From Gaiellasilicea sp963791905 (GTDB lineage Bacteria; Actinomycetota; Thermoleophilia; Gaiellales; Gaiellaceae): a stretch of 64,000 nt of DNA. A program made the position numbers and the translations under genes. Positions 35,535-43,856 of the stretch are shown one piece after another. The stretch lies in contig CAWBTX010000005.1 in the NCBI GenBank assembly GCA_963791905.1, forward strand, positions 186,001-250,000, in the 5' to 3' direction. Each line of letters starts with the position of its first letter. Position 1 is the first letter of the stretch. Below the pieces are notes generated by a model. That model was not told the origin of the DNA. It worked only from the letters and a program-made list of their open reading frames with translations, and did no database searches.

Positions 35535-35933
35535 ATGGCTAGACGGGTACTCGTTGTCAGCACGGTCGAGCACGGTGAGGAGGTCTTGCACGCCCACGTT
35601 GGAGCAGCCGACGAGATCAAGGTCGTCGTGCCAGTGGTCCGGCAGGGAGCCCTCGACTGGCTCGCCAACGACCAGAAGGCGGTCGGCCATGCTGAGAGGG
35701 TTGCCGAGCGCACCGCCCAGGAGCTTCCCGGCGAGACCGTCGAGGCGGTCGCCGGGGAGGCCGACGTGGGTCTGGCGGTCCGCGACGCGCTCGCCACGTT
35801 CCCGGCCGACCAGATCGTCGTCGCGGTCCGCCCCAGTGACGAGGAAGGGCTCGTCGAGTCGCTCGCGACGGCCAGTGCCCCGCAGCGATCGGTCGAGGGA
35901 GTGCCCGTCAGCTACGTCGTGATCCCCGACTAG
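35535..35933 (+). CDS. Universal-stress-like Rossmann-type small protein
   Basis: From ATG 35535, which follows GAAGGGG, the product has 132 residues; the frame opens at 35454 overlapping the previous stop. Alternating strands and helices (ARRVLVVSTVEH, EIKVVVPVV, DQIVVAVRPSDEEGLVESL, VSYVVIPD) give a USP/HUP-like layout. The nucleotide-binding GxxG(9)G(S/T) motif of ATP-binding universal stress proteins is not seen. Function inferred only from fold and company. Confidence 0.78.
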   Translation: MARRVLVVSTVEHGEEVLHAHVGAADEIKVVVPVVRQGALDWLANDQKAVGHAERVAERTAQELPGETVEAVAGEADVGLAVRDALATFPADQIVVAVRPSDEEGLVESLATASAPQRSVEGVPVSYVVIPD

Positions 35934-36054
35934 GATCACCGGTTTCCCTGGGGCCGGGCGTGACCTCACTGGGGCCAGGGCAACGAGCGTTCTCACGACG
36001 CCCGTGAGCTATAGGCACGCCAGTTTTCACCTCAAACGAAAGGGATCTCTCTCC

Positions 36055-37065
36055 ATGATTCGCCGCATTGATCGAATTCAGACCGAGTTGCCGCCGCCGT
36101 CCGACCCGGATCCGGCTGGGGCCGCCGCCGTGCAGGAGCTGCTGGGTGGAAAGTTCGGCGAGATGTCGACGTTCCTGAACTACACCTTTCAGTCGTTCAA
36201 CTTCCGTAACAAGCAGGGCGCGCGTCCGTTCTACGACCTGGTCGCGAACATCGCGGCCGAGGAGTTCGGCCACGTCGAGCTGGTCGCCAAGACGATCAAC
36301 ACGATGCTCACGGGCGCCACGCCCACGTCGACGCCAAACGGCCGCGGGCCGGGCAGCCCCTTGAAGGGCGTCAAGGGAGTCGGCAACCCGCACCACTTCC
36401 TGGCCGGCGGCCAGGGAGCGCTGCCGCAGAACTCCCAGGGGCGGCCGTGGAACGGCGACTACGTATTCTGCTCCGGGGACCTGGTCGAGGACCTGACGCA
36501 CAACTTCTTCCTCGAGACCGGGGCCCGCAACAACAAGCTCAAGGTCTACGAGATGGTCGAGCATCCGGCGGCGCGCGCGCTCACCGGTTTCCTGCTCGTC
36601 CGCGGCGGCGTCCATCAGGTCGCCTATGCGCGCGCGGTGGAGAAGCTCACGGGCGCGAACCTGATGAAGATGTTCCCTACACCCCGGATCCCGACCGAGA
36701 AGATTCCGGAGTCGAAGCCGCACATCAAGCGCGGAGACCACCTGCGTCTCTATCGCTTCTCGCCGAGCGACTACCTCGAGCTCGCGGCCGTGTTCAACGG
36801 CCCGCACCCGGAAACCGGAGAGGAGCTCGAAGTCGTCGAGGACCCGCCGGAGGGCGTACCGGCGCACGACCTACCGCCGCAGCCCGCTGTCTTCGCACCG
36901 GACTACGCGCCCGAGGAGATCGCGGAAATCGCAGCCAAGCTGCGGACGCAGGCCGGGCTGCCGAAGGAGCCCACCGGCGAGGTCGCGAATGGATCGGGCC
37001 AGTCGACCACGAAGTCGAAGGCGAAGACCGCTACGCGGCGGCGCGCGACCGCCCGCCCGCGGTAA
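36055..37065 (+). CDS. Manganese catalase
   Basis: The product has 336 residues and decomposes hydrogen peroxide at a di-manganese centre. Ligand-bearing stretches of the ferritin-like bundle are visible: GGKFGEMSTFLNYTFQ (glutamate near 36), NIAAEEFGHVE (glutamate near 70 and histidine 73), DLTHNFFLETGARN (glutamate near 154) and RGGVHQVAY (histidine near 187). The C-terminal 40 residues are a lysine/threonine-rich tail absent from classical members. The run of stress genes ends with this gene and a strong terminator. Confidence 0.95.
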   Translation: MIRRIDRIQTELPPPSDPDPAGAAAVQELLGGKFGEMSTFLNYTFQSFNFRNKQGARPFYDLVANIAAEEFGHVELVAKTINTMLTGATPTSTPNGRGPGSPLKGVKGVGNPHHFLAGGQGALPQNSQGRPWNGDYVFCSGDLVEDLTHNFFLETGARNNKLKVYEMVEHPAARALTGFLLVRGGVHQVAYARAVEKLTGANLMKMFPTPRIPTEKIPESKPHIKRGDHLRLYRFSPSDYLELAAVFNGPHPETGEELEVVEDPPEGVPAHDLPPQPAVFAPDYAPEEIAEIAAKLRTQAGLPKEPTGEVANGSGQSTTKSKAKTATRRRATARPR

Positions 37066-37082
37066 CCGCCGAGCAGGAACCG

Positions 37083-37111
37083 GACGGTGGGGCTCAGCGA
37101 GCCCCACCGTC
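37083..37111 (+). terminator. Strong hairpin after manganese catalase
   Basis: A perfect 12-bp stem (GACGGTGGGGCT and its complement) with a five-base loop starts 17 bases after the stop codon. It ends the forward-strand stress-gene run. Confidence 0.85.
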
Positions 37112-37482
37112 TGCACGCCACGGCAAACCCCGCCCGGCTCGTGCTTCCTAAGAGCCCATACAAGCGTCAAGCCGTCATCTGACGCGTGCTAGAACGGGCC
37201 GTACGCCACGGCCGCGGGGCTGTTGATTTTCGGAACCGCTTTTCGTCCTTGAATTTGGATCGGCGGATACCTCCCGAATCTCGCAACACTCATCGCCACT
37301 TCCAGCGTGTGGCCCCCGAGGGCGCGGCGAACCGATGCGCGGAGCACGAGCTCTGCAGTCATCCTGCGAGGCGGGACAGCGACTCCGCCGGGAGAGATGA
37401 TGGACCCCCTCTTTACCATGGAAGCGGCGAGACAAGCCGCGTTGTCTTACAGAACCGAAGGCTTGGCTCCGGGCGAGTTCGG
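37112..37482. other. Intergenic region with no recognised gene
   Basis: This 371-base stretch is less G+C-rich than its surroundings. A 76-codon minus-strand frame (37189-37419) has mixed codon use and no ribosome site, so it is not called. It may be debris of the same decay that reduced the adjacent ABC exporter. Confidence 0.4.
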
Positions 37483-37671
37483 CTAGGAGACGATGTCGCG
37501 GGTGCGTAACACCGCAAGCGACGCGCTGGCGGCGACGACGCCGTAGAGCACGACGAGCCCGAATGCGGCGCCCCAGGCGAGTTGGTCGTTTCCGCCGGCC
37601 GCAAGGGTGCTGAGCGTGCCTCCCGGGAGGTAGGGGCCGGCGTTGGGCGCGAAGATCGTGATGAGGCCCCC
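37483..37671 (-). pseudogene. ABC-2 exporter permease, C-terminal remnant
   Basis: The last 61 codons of an ABC-2 type permease, from GLITIFAP to the stop at 37483 (LRTRDIVS). About three quarters of residues match the C-terminus of the intact permease at 43857-44651, including the identical block GGNDQLAWGAA. The rest of the gene is missing. It is directly preceded by the ATPase remnant in another frame. Confidence 0.88.
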
Positions 37672-37852
37672 GCTCGCTCGCTCTGTCCATGAGGCCTTCG
37701 AGGCTGCCGGAGTAGACGAGCTGACCGAAGCGAATCACCACGAGGTAGTCCGCCATCGCCTGGATGTCGCTGAGAAGATGCGACGAGACGACGACGGTCC
37801 GCCGTCAGTGGTCCAAGTGTCGAGTCAACCCACTTGCGGTCAGCGCGCTCAT
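37672..37852 (-). pseudogene. ABC exporter ATPase, internally deleted remnant
   Basis: From ATG 37852 (ATGA overlap with the MMPL stop) about ten codons match the start of the intact ATPase at 45601 (MSALTASGLTR against MNALTADGLTR). A stop follows. The sequence then jumps to the post-Walker-B part: TVVVSSHLLSD, LVVIRFGQLVYSGSLEGLM, matching TVVVSSHLLGE and LVVIRFGELVYAGSLKGLM of the intact copy. Walker A, signature and Walker B are gone. A large internal deletion best explains it. Confidence 0.88.
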
Positions 37853-40008
37853 CGGTCCGTCCGGGCGGTCGATTTCGAAGCAAGCGGCGTCGTCGAGCCC
37901 GAGGGCGCGTCAGCCGCTGGATGCGCGGGGTGGTTGCCGGGCCACCACATCCATCGACCGAGCACGGTGGCGCGGCTGGTCACCCAGATCGGTGCGATCA
38001 GGAACGCGGCGAGCAGCACGCCGAAGGCGATCGCCGAGCCCAACTGGACGAGCTGGCCGATGCCGGTCAGGATCAGAGCGGCGAAGGTCCCGGCGAGGAT
38101 CACGCCCGCCGATGCGACGGTCGGACCGGCGTGCTCGATCGCCAGCGCGGCGCCCTCGCGCGCGCCTCGGCCCTCGAGGAACTCCTCGCGGAGGCGCGAG
38201 GTGAGGAGGATGTTGTAGTCGGTCGCGATCGCGACGACGAACACGTAGAGGAACATTGGCAGCGTGAAGTTGAGTCCCGTCTCGCCGGCGATGCCCTGGA
38301 AGACGATGACGGCGAAGCCGAGCGTGGCGGCGAAGCCGAGCGCGACCGCGATTATCAGTGTCAGCGGTGCGAGGACGCTCCGCAGCAGCAGGATCAAGAT
38401 CAGGAGGATCATCCCGGCAGCGACCGGAAAGATGAGCAGCATGTCGCCGTTGACGGCGTCGCGCATGTCGGCAAGGGCAGCGGTCTGGCCGCCGACGAGA
38501 GCCTGCGCGCCAACCTGCCCGGCAGCGGCGTGCGCGGCATCGCGCAGGCGGCCCTCGGCCAGGTCGAGCGCCTCGTTCGCGAATGGGCTCGGCTCCAGGC
38601 TGGCCGCGATCAACGCGGTCCTCCCGTCCGGCTCAGACTCGGGGGAGCGACCGAGGCGATCCCGTCGACACCCCGGAGGGCGTCGCCGATTGGCCGCAGG
38701 GCCTCGACGCCGAGCGGCTCGTCGCCGGTGATGTACACCTGCGTCGGGTTGAGCGCGCCGGCCGGGAATCCGGAACGCAGGTCCTCGAATGCTTGGGCCG
38801 ACTCCGTGTCGCTCGGGAGCGAGCTCAGGGTGTCGTAGTCGGCGGTGTAGTGGAGCGCGCTGGCGGCGAGCGCGAGCAGCGCTACCCCCGACGAGATGGC
38901 GGCGTTCCACGGATGCGCTGCGACCCACTCGCCGAGGCCGCGGTACCGTGTCGCCTCCGGCGTTTTCTGCCACGCCTTTGAGGGCCAGAAGATGCGGGGG
39001 CCGAGGAGTGCGAGGATCGCGGGCACGAGCGTTAGCGCAGCGATGAGGGCCACGAGCACCGCGATGATCAGTCCGGGCGCCAGCGTCCTGAAGAGCCCGA
39101 GCTTCGGCCAGCAGGAGCGCGGCGAACGCGACCGCGACGGTCAGCGCCGCCGAACCGATCGGCTCGCCGACGCGGGCGACGGCGTGCGCGACCGCGTCCC
39201 GTGAAGGCTCGCCTTGGCGCAGCCGCTCGCGGAAGCGGAAGAGCAGGAAGAGGATGTAGTCGGTGCCGATGCCGAACAGCACGACGATCAGGAACGACGT
39301 CAGGGTGTCGGTGACCTCGAAGTCGAGCGCCCCAGCCACCACGGCGATGAGCGCGTTCGCGATCACGAACACCAGCCCAACCACCAAGAGCGGCACAAGC
39401 GCGGCGGAAGGGCTGCGGAAGACGGCGGTGAGGAGTACGAGGATGAGCACGACCGTCGCGACGCCGACGATCAGCTCGCCGCTCGAGAACGCGTCCGCGC
39501 TGTCGACGACGATCGCCGCGTCCCCGGTGAGGCCGGCCACCAGGCCGGTGCCCGCAAACAGCGGCGCCGCCCGCTCGCGCAGCGCGCCCACCGCATCCTG
39601 GACGCGCTCGTCCCGGGAATCGCCCGAGAAGGCGACCTGCACCAGTTGCACCCGGCCGTTCGGCGAGACCTGCTCCGGACCGCTCACGACCGCTAGCACG
39701 CCCGGGATGCGCGCCTTTCCGAGCTCGTCAGCGACCGTTGCGACCTTGCTTTGGTCGGCCCGGGTCAGCTCGCCGTGATCTTCGCGCCTGGCGACGAAGA
39801 TCGCCGAGGACGCTTGTGCGCGGGGGAACGCGGCGGCGGCGACCTCGTCCGCCTTCACCGACTCGTAGCTGTCCGGGAGGAAGCTCGTCTGGTCCGAGTT
39901 CACCTCGAGCTCGGGCGCGAACGGCACGATCACCGCCGCGGCGACGACCCAGGCCGCGATGACCCACCACGGGTGATGCGCAACTGCGTGACCCAGCTTC
40001 GCGAACAT
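37849..40008 (-). CDS. MMPL-family (RND superfamily) transporter with a compensated frameshift
   Basis: A continuous 719-codon frame starts at ATG 40008 after AAGGAG. The N-terminal half (helix 1 at about 13-30, then the large extracytoplasmic loop and helices around VGVATVVLILVLLTAVF) and the C-terminal half (VAAGMILLILILLLRSVLAPL, FLYVFVVAIATDYNILL) are clear MMPL sequence. Between about 39103 and 38640 this frame is arginine-rich nonsense. The true sequence (LVALIAALTLVPAILALLGP) lies in another frame, entered by an extra A in GCCGAAGC and left by a missing C. The two shifts cancel. MMPL proteins export lipids or drugs using the proton gradient. It heads an operon with the decayed ABC exporter and is preceded by the three-repeat operator. 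Confidence 0.88.
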   Translation of the reverse strand: MFAKLGHAVAHHPWWVIAAWVVAAAVIVPFAPELEVNSDQTSFLPDSYESVKADEVAAAAFPRAQASSAIFVARREDHGELTRADQSKVATVADELGKARIPGVLAVVSGPEQVSPNGRVQLVQVAFSGDSRDERVQDAVGALRERAAPLFAGTGLVAGLTGDAAIVVDSADAFSSGELIVGVATVVLILVLLTAVFRSPSAALVPLLVVGLVFVIANALIAVVAGALDFEVTDTLTSFLIVVLFGIGTDYILFLLFRFRERLRQGEPSRDAVAHAVARVGEPIGSAALTVAVAFAALLLAEARALQDAGARTDHRGARGPHRCANARARDPRTPRPPHLLALKGVAENAGGDTVPRPRRVGRSASVERRHLVGGSAARARRQRAPLHRRLRHPELAPERHGVGPSIRGPAFRIPGRRAQPDAGVHHRRRAARRRGPAANRRRPPGCRRDRLGRSPESEPDGRTALIAASLEPSPFANEALDLAEGRLRDAAHAAAGQVGAQALVGGQTAALADMRDAVNGDMLLIFPVAAGMILLILILLLRSVLAPLTLIIAVALGFAATLGFAVIVFQGIAGETGLNFTLPMFLYVFVVAIATDYNILLTSRLREEFLEGRGAREGAALAIEHAGPTVASAGVILAGTFAALILTGIGQLVQLGSAIAFGVLLAAFLIAPIWVTSRATVLGRWMWWPGNHPAHPAADAPSGSTTPLASKSTARTDR

Positions 40009-40051
40009 GTTTTGCTCCTTTGCTCTTGTCGACCGGAAACTCTCACGGGTC

Positions 40052-40090
40052 GCTGTCAGGCCGCTGCCACGCGGCGGGCGGCCGCTGCCA
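40052..40090 (-). promoter_or_regulatory. Three-repeat operator upstream of the MMPL gene
   Basis: On the minus strand: TGGCAGC, 14 bases, TGGCAGC, 4 bases, TGACAGC (plus-strand copies begin at 40084, 40063 and 40052). The nearest copy ends 43 bases before the ATG. The offsets of 21 and 11 bases are the same as at 47343, 51695, 51775 and 62750. Direct heptamers at roughly helical spacing are the known pattern of SARP-family sites. Confidence 0.7.
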
Positions 40091-40147
40091 CCACGCCGCG
40101 CAGCGAGTCAGAATGGGCCGTCGACGCGGAGAAGCCCCGTTGCACTC

Positions 40148-40270
40148 GCGGCTACCGATCGCACCTGGCTGGCCGGAATGATCACGCGCCGCGTGCCGCT
40201 CGCCCGCTGGACCGAGGCGCTCGACCGCGAGCCCGACGACATCAAGGTCGTCGTCGAACTGACGGGATGA
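40148..40270 (+). pseudogene. C-terminal stub of a zinc-dependent (MDR) dehydrogenase
   Basis: The frame ending at TGA 40270 reads LAGMITRRVPLARW, then EALDREPDDIKVVVEL. This closely resembles the last 35 residues of medium-chain dehydrogenases of the glucose/alcohol dehydrogenase type. Upstream sequence in all frames lacks the Rossmann and zinc motifs, so the rest was deleted. The 40009-40467 interval otherwise holds only the MMPL operator; no full gene is present. Confidence 0.6.
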
Positions 40271-40467
40271 CCGGCCCCGAAGTTGCGACGTGGTCGGAGA
40301 CGCTGCTGGTTCACGACGGCCTCGGCGGAGCTGGCTCAGCCGGAGGGCGGGCCGCGACGACGACGGCCTGCGACCAGGGCGGGTTCTGGGCTGTGGCACG
40401 GAACGCCAACCTCCGGCTTCGACCGCATGCTGCGCGTGAGATGCTCGCACCGATATAGAGGCGCACG

Positions 40468-41415
40468 GTGCCCTCGCATCGGCGCCTCACCGGAAGGCTT
40501 GCGGTGACGAGCAATGCTGTAGCCAGTTCGCCCGAGCAGACCCTGCTCGGCGAAGGTGTTCGGTGGGACGGCCGCCGCGACGAACTGCTGGGGGTGGACA
40601 TCCTGGCCGGGCGCCTCTACCGCGCTCGGGTGGGCGGCGATGGTGGTCTCCGACTTGTTCGCGACTATCGGCTGCCCGGAACCGTCGGCGCAGTCACGCC
40701 GGTGGAGGGTGACGACGGTTGGCTACTGGCCGCCGGCCGGGGCTTCGTCTACCTGTCTCCGGACGGTTCGCTGCGCCCGCTCGCCGAGATCGCCCCGCCA
40801 GGGACTCGGATGAACGATGGCGCTTGCGATCCGCAGGGTCGGTTCTGGGCCGGCACGTTGGCCGATGACCACCGTGCCGGAGGCGGAGCGCTCTACCGCC
40901 TCGACCGGGACGGTGGGACCGAGCTGATCCTCGACGGCCTGACGATCTCCAACGGCCTGGGCTGGAGCATCGCCGGCTCCACGATGTACCTGGTGGACAG
41001 CGGCCCGCGTGTCATCCACGCGTTCGCCTTCGATGCCGAACGGGGCACGATCGCCGACGGCCGGATCCTGGTCACCGTGGCCGAGGATGTCGGCGCGCCC
41101 GACGGCATGACCGTGGACGCCGACGGTGACCTCTGGGTGGCCATCTACGGCGGCGGGCGCGTCCAGCGGTATTCCCGGGCCGGCGTGCTTCTCGAGGAAC
41201 TGTTCGTCCCGGCCGAGCAGAGCACCTCCTGTGCGTTCGCGGGCCCTGGGCTGAACCGGCTCTACGTCACCACGGCGACCGAGGGCTGGAGCGACGAGCG
41301 GCGCCGCGCCGAGCCCTGTGCCGGGTTCGTGTACCGCTTCGACACCGACGCACGGGGCCGGCCGGCGGCGCCGTTCCGTCCGGAGGCCACGTGGTGGGCG
41401 ACAGTCGCATCGTGA
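40468..41415 (+). CDS. SMP-30/gluconolactonase/LRE-family lactonase
   Basis: The product has 315 residues; GTG 40468 has AGAGG upstream, and GTG 40504 (GAAGG upstream) is an equally good start. Six-bladed propeller signatures are present: LLGEGVRWDGRRDELLGVDI, PPGTRMNDGACDPQGRFWAGT with the metal-site asparagine and aspartate, LTISNGLGWS and DVGAPDGMTVDADGDLWVA. Family members hydrolyse sugar or other lactones with a divalent metal. Placed after a dehydrogenase stub and before a glucoamylase, it suggests a former glucose-oxidation module. Confidence 0.93.
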   Translation: MPSHRRLTGRLAVTSNAVASSPEQTLLGEGVRWDGRRDELLGVDILAGRLYRARVGGDGGLRLVRDYRLPGTVGAVTPVEGDDGWLLAAGRGFVYLSPDGSLRPLAEIAPPGTRMNDGACDPQGRFWAGTLADDHRAGGGALYRLDRDGGTELILDGLTISNGLGWSIAGSTMYLVDSGPRVIHAFAFDAERGTIADGRILVTVAEDVGAPDGMTVDADGDLWVAIYGGGRVQRYSRAGVLLEELFVPAEQSTSCAFAGPGLNRLYVTTATEGWSDERRRAEPCAGFVYRFDTDARGRPAAPFRPEATWWATVAS

Positions 41416-41478
41416 GGATCAAAAGAAAAAAGAATGCCAGGGAACGTCGATCCACACGCGACCGAAGGAAGGTCGCAA

Positions 41479-43251
41479 GTGGCTCTGCGCATTGAGGACT
41501 ATGCCCTGATCGGGGACACCGAGACCGCGGCGCTCGTCGGCAAGAACGGGTCGATCGACTGGCTGTGTGCGCCACGATTCGATTCCCCCGCGTTCTTCGC
41601 CGCATTGCTCGGTACCGATGCCAACGGCTACTGGCAGATCGCGCCGGCGGGCGAGGCGCGCGGCGTCGAGCGGCGTTACCGGCCGGGCACACTGGTGCTG
41701 GAGACCGACTTCGAGACGGATGAAGGCCTCGTCCGGCTGGTGGACTTCATGCCGCTGGGCGAGTACAACCACGTCGTCCGGATCGTCGAGGGCCTGCGAG
41801 GCCGGGTAGCCATGCAGATGGAGTTCAGGCCGAGATTCGACTACGGCCGCCTCATCCCGGCGACCAGCCGGATCGACCAGGGCATGTTCGCCGTCGCCGG
41901 GCCGGACGCGGTCTGCATGCGAACTCCCGTGGAGCTGAGCGCGGAGGGCGGCGCGGCATCGGCGGCGTTCACGGTCTCGGAAGGCGAACGCGTCCCGTTT
42001 CACCTCGTCTGGTATCCCTCGCACGTCCCGCCTCCCGAGCCGATCGACCCGTTCAACATGACGGCGCGGACGGAGTCGTGGTGGCGGGAGTGGTCCGGCC
42101 GCTGCACGTATGAGGGCCCGCACGCGGAGGACGTGCTGAGATCGCTCATCACGCTGAAGGCGCTGACGTACGTGCCGACAGGCGCCATCGTCGCCGCGCT
42201 GACAACGTCGCTGCCGGAGGAAATCGGGGGAGAGCGAAACTGGGACTACCGCTTCTGCTGGCTGCGCGACGGCTCGTTCACGCTGGCCCCGCTGGTGCAG
42301 AGCGGCTACATGGAGGAGGCCGTCGCCTGGCGCGACTGGCTCCTACGGGCGATCGCGGGCGATCCGAGCCAGTTGCAGCTCATGTACGGCATCGGCGGCG
42401 AACACAGGCTGACCGAGCTCGAGCTGCCCTGGCTGTCGGGCTATGAAGGCTCGAAGCCGGTACGCATCGGCAACGCCGCGAGCGAGCAGTTCCAGCTCGA
42501 CATCTTCGGCGAAGTGCTGGCGGTGCTCTACCGCGCATTCGAGCTCGGGCTGCCCCGGCGAGACCCGACGCGCTCGCCGGGAATCAACGTCGTCGACGCG
42601 ATCGAGCTCGTCGAGCGCATGTGGCGCGAGCCGGACGAGGGGATCTGGGAGATCCGCGGGAAGAGGCAGCACTTCACCTACTCCAAGGTCTCCGCCTGGA
42701 CCGCGATCGATCGCGCGATCAGGTTCTCCGAGGCGACAGCGGAGGATGCGCCCCTCGACCGCTGGCGAGCCGCTCGCGACGAGATCCATGCCGAGGTCCT
42801 GGCCAAGGGCTACGACGCCGAGCGCAACACGTTCGTCCAGTACTACGGCGGGAACGGCCTGGATGCGAGCCTACTGCTCATCCCGATCTCCGGCTTTCTG
42901 CCGGGGGACGACCCGCGTGTCCTGGGCACGATCGACGCGATCCAGCAGGAGATCTGCGAGGGGCCGTTCGTCTGGCGCTACTCGACGGAGGACGACCTGG
43001 ACGGGCTTGCCGGCGGTGAAGGGGCATTTCTCATCTGCTCCTTCTGGCTGGTGAGTGCGCTGGCGTCGGCCGGACGCGTGGAAGAAGCCGAGCGCAACCT
43101 CGAGCAGCTCACCGCGCTGCGAAACGATGTCGGCCTTCTCAGCGAGGAGTACGACCCCCAGAGCAAACGCCTGTTGGGCAACTTCCCGCAGGCGTTCTCG
43201 CACATCGGACTGTTGTCCGCCATCTACGCGATCAGCGAAGCACGCCAGTAG
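41479..43251 (+). CDS. GH15 glucoamylase/trehalase-type glycosidase
   Basis: Start GTG 41479 is preferred because GGAAGG precedes it and homologues begin at RIEDYALIGD; an ATG 45 bases upstream is possible. The product has 590 residues: an N-terminal beta-sandwich (about 1-215) and an (alpha/alpha)6 barrel. Family motifs are GSIDWLCAPRFDSPAFF, GGERNWDYRFCWLRDGSFTL, RQHFTYSKVSAWTAIDRAI, DLDGLAGGEGAFLICSFWLV and GNFPQAFSHIGL. The barrel glutamates in the middle and last regions are the usual catalytic pair. Cytoplasmic relatives act on trehalose or maltodextrins. Confidence 0.94.
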   Translation: MALRIEDYALIGDTETAALVGKNGSIDWLCAPRFDSPAFFAALLGTDANGYWQIAPAGEARGVERRYRPGTLVLETDFETDEGLVRLVDFMPLGEYNHVVRIVEGLRGRVAMQMEFRPRFDYGRLIPATSRIDQGMFAVAGPDAVCMRTPVELSAEGGAASAAFTVSEGERVPFHLVWYPSHVPPPEPIDPFNMTARTESWWREWSGRCTYEGPHAEDVLRSLITLKALTYVPTGAIVAALTTSLPEEIGGERNWDYRFCWLRDGSFTLAPLVQSGYMEEAVAWRDWLLRAIAGDPSQLQLMYGIGGEHRLTELELPWLSGYEGSKPVRIGNAASEQFQLDIFGEVLAVLYRAFELGLPRRDPTRSPGINVVDAIELVERMWREPDEGIWEIRGKRQHFTYSKVSAWTAIDRAIRFSEATAEDAPLDRWRAARDEIHAEVLAKGYDAERNTFVQYYGGNGLDASLLLIPISGFLPGDDPRVLGTIDAIQQEICEGPFVWRYSTEDDLDGLAGGEGAFLICSFWLVSALASAGRVEEAERNLEQLTALRNDVGLLSEEYDPQSKRLLGNFPQAFSHIGLLSAIYAISEARQ

Positions 43252-43506
43252 GCCACATTCGCCCGCCCCGCACGGTGGGTCGCCCCGACCGCGTGGGGCC
43301 GGCGGCCCGGCAGCGGAGACGACCTCTTCTTCCTCGTCTTCGCGGGGGCGTTCGACATCATCCAGTCGATCGCCGCCCGGCATGAGATCGAGGTGTGGTG
43401 GTTGCAGCTGGTCGGAGGTATCATCGGGGTGGTACTCGGCTTCTGGGCTGCCGGCTACTACGGTCGAAGGGCAGTTCTCCTCGTCGCCGCGTTCGCCGTG
43501 ATCCCG
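43252..43506 (+). pseudogene. Possible membrane-protein remnant after the GH15 gene
   Basis: Immediately after the GH15 stop and in the same frame comes GDDLFFLVFAGAFDIIQSIAARHEIEVWWLQL and a glycine-rich helix (VGGIIGVVLGFWAAGYYGRRAVLLV), without a start codon upstream. It resembles part of a DUF308/HdeD-type helix pair (FWAAGYYGR is typical) that has lost both ends. It fills the gap between two convergent genes; nothing else was seen there. Confidence 0.4.
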
Positions 43507-43576
43507 CGTGCGGGAGCTCCAGCACCCAGCGCACGCGTAACTCAGACTCCGGCCCTGACCCTGCACCTGTCGCCCA

Positions 43577-43819
43577 TCATGGGTCCTGCCGCGCCCTCGC
43601 CTGTCGACGGCGGCGCCGCAGCGAGTAGTACGCCACGACGACGATCGCGACGATGACGATCGCTACGCCCAGGATCGCGGCGAATTCGAAGAACGCCTTC
43701 GCCAAACCGACTCCGAACGCGATGCCGACCCCGAAGGTCAAAAGCAGCACCAGGACGGCGACGTATGTCCGGCGCCGCTTTCGCGGATCGGGGTCCTGGT
43801 TCCCAGGTCTCGCTTCCAT
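43577..43819 (-). CDS. Small two-helix membrane protein
   Basis: The product has 80 residues from ATG 43819, with an ideal AAGGAGG ribosome site. Two helices (about 19-38 and 44-65) are flanked by basic ends (RKRRR and LRRRRRQ). It follows the ABC exporter genes in the same direction after 37 bases and is probably co-transcribed. No family recognised. Confidence 0.8.
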   Translation of the reverse strand: MEARPGNQDPDPRKRRRTYVAVLVLLLTFGVGIAFGVGLAKAFFEFAAILGVAIVIVAIVVVAYYSLRRRRRQARARQDP

Positions 43820-43856
43820 TAGTCCACCTCCTTAGGTGCTTGCATTGAGGTCCAGG

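Noticed and set aside
37189..37419. 76-codon minus-strand frame
   Set aside because: No ribosome site, codon third positions not biased like neighbours, no recognisable family.
40267..40458. Short plus frame overlapping the dehydrogenase stub stop
   Set aside because: Threonine/arginine-rich product without family or ribosome site; more likely debris.
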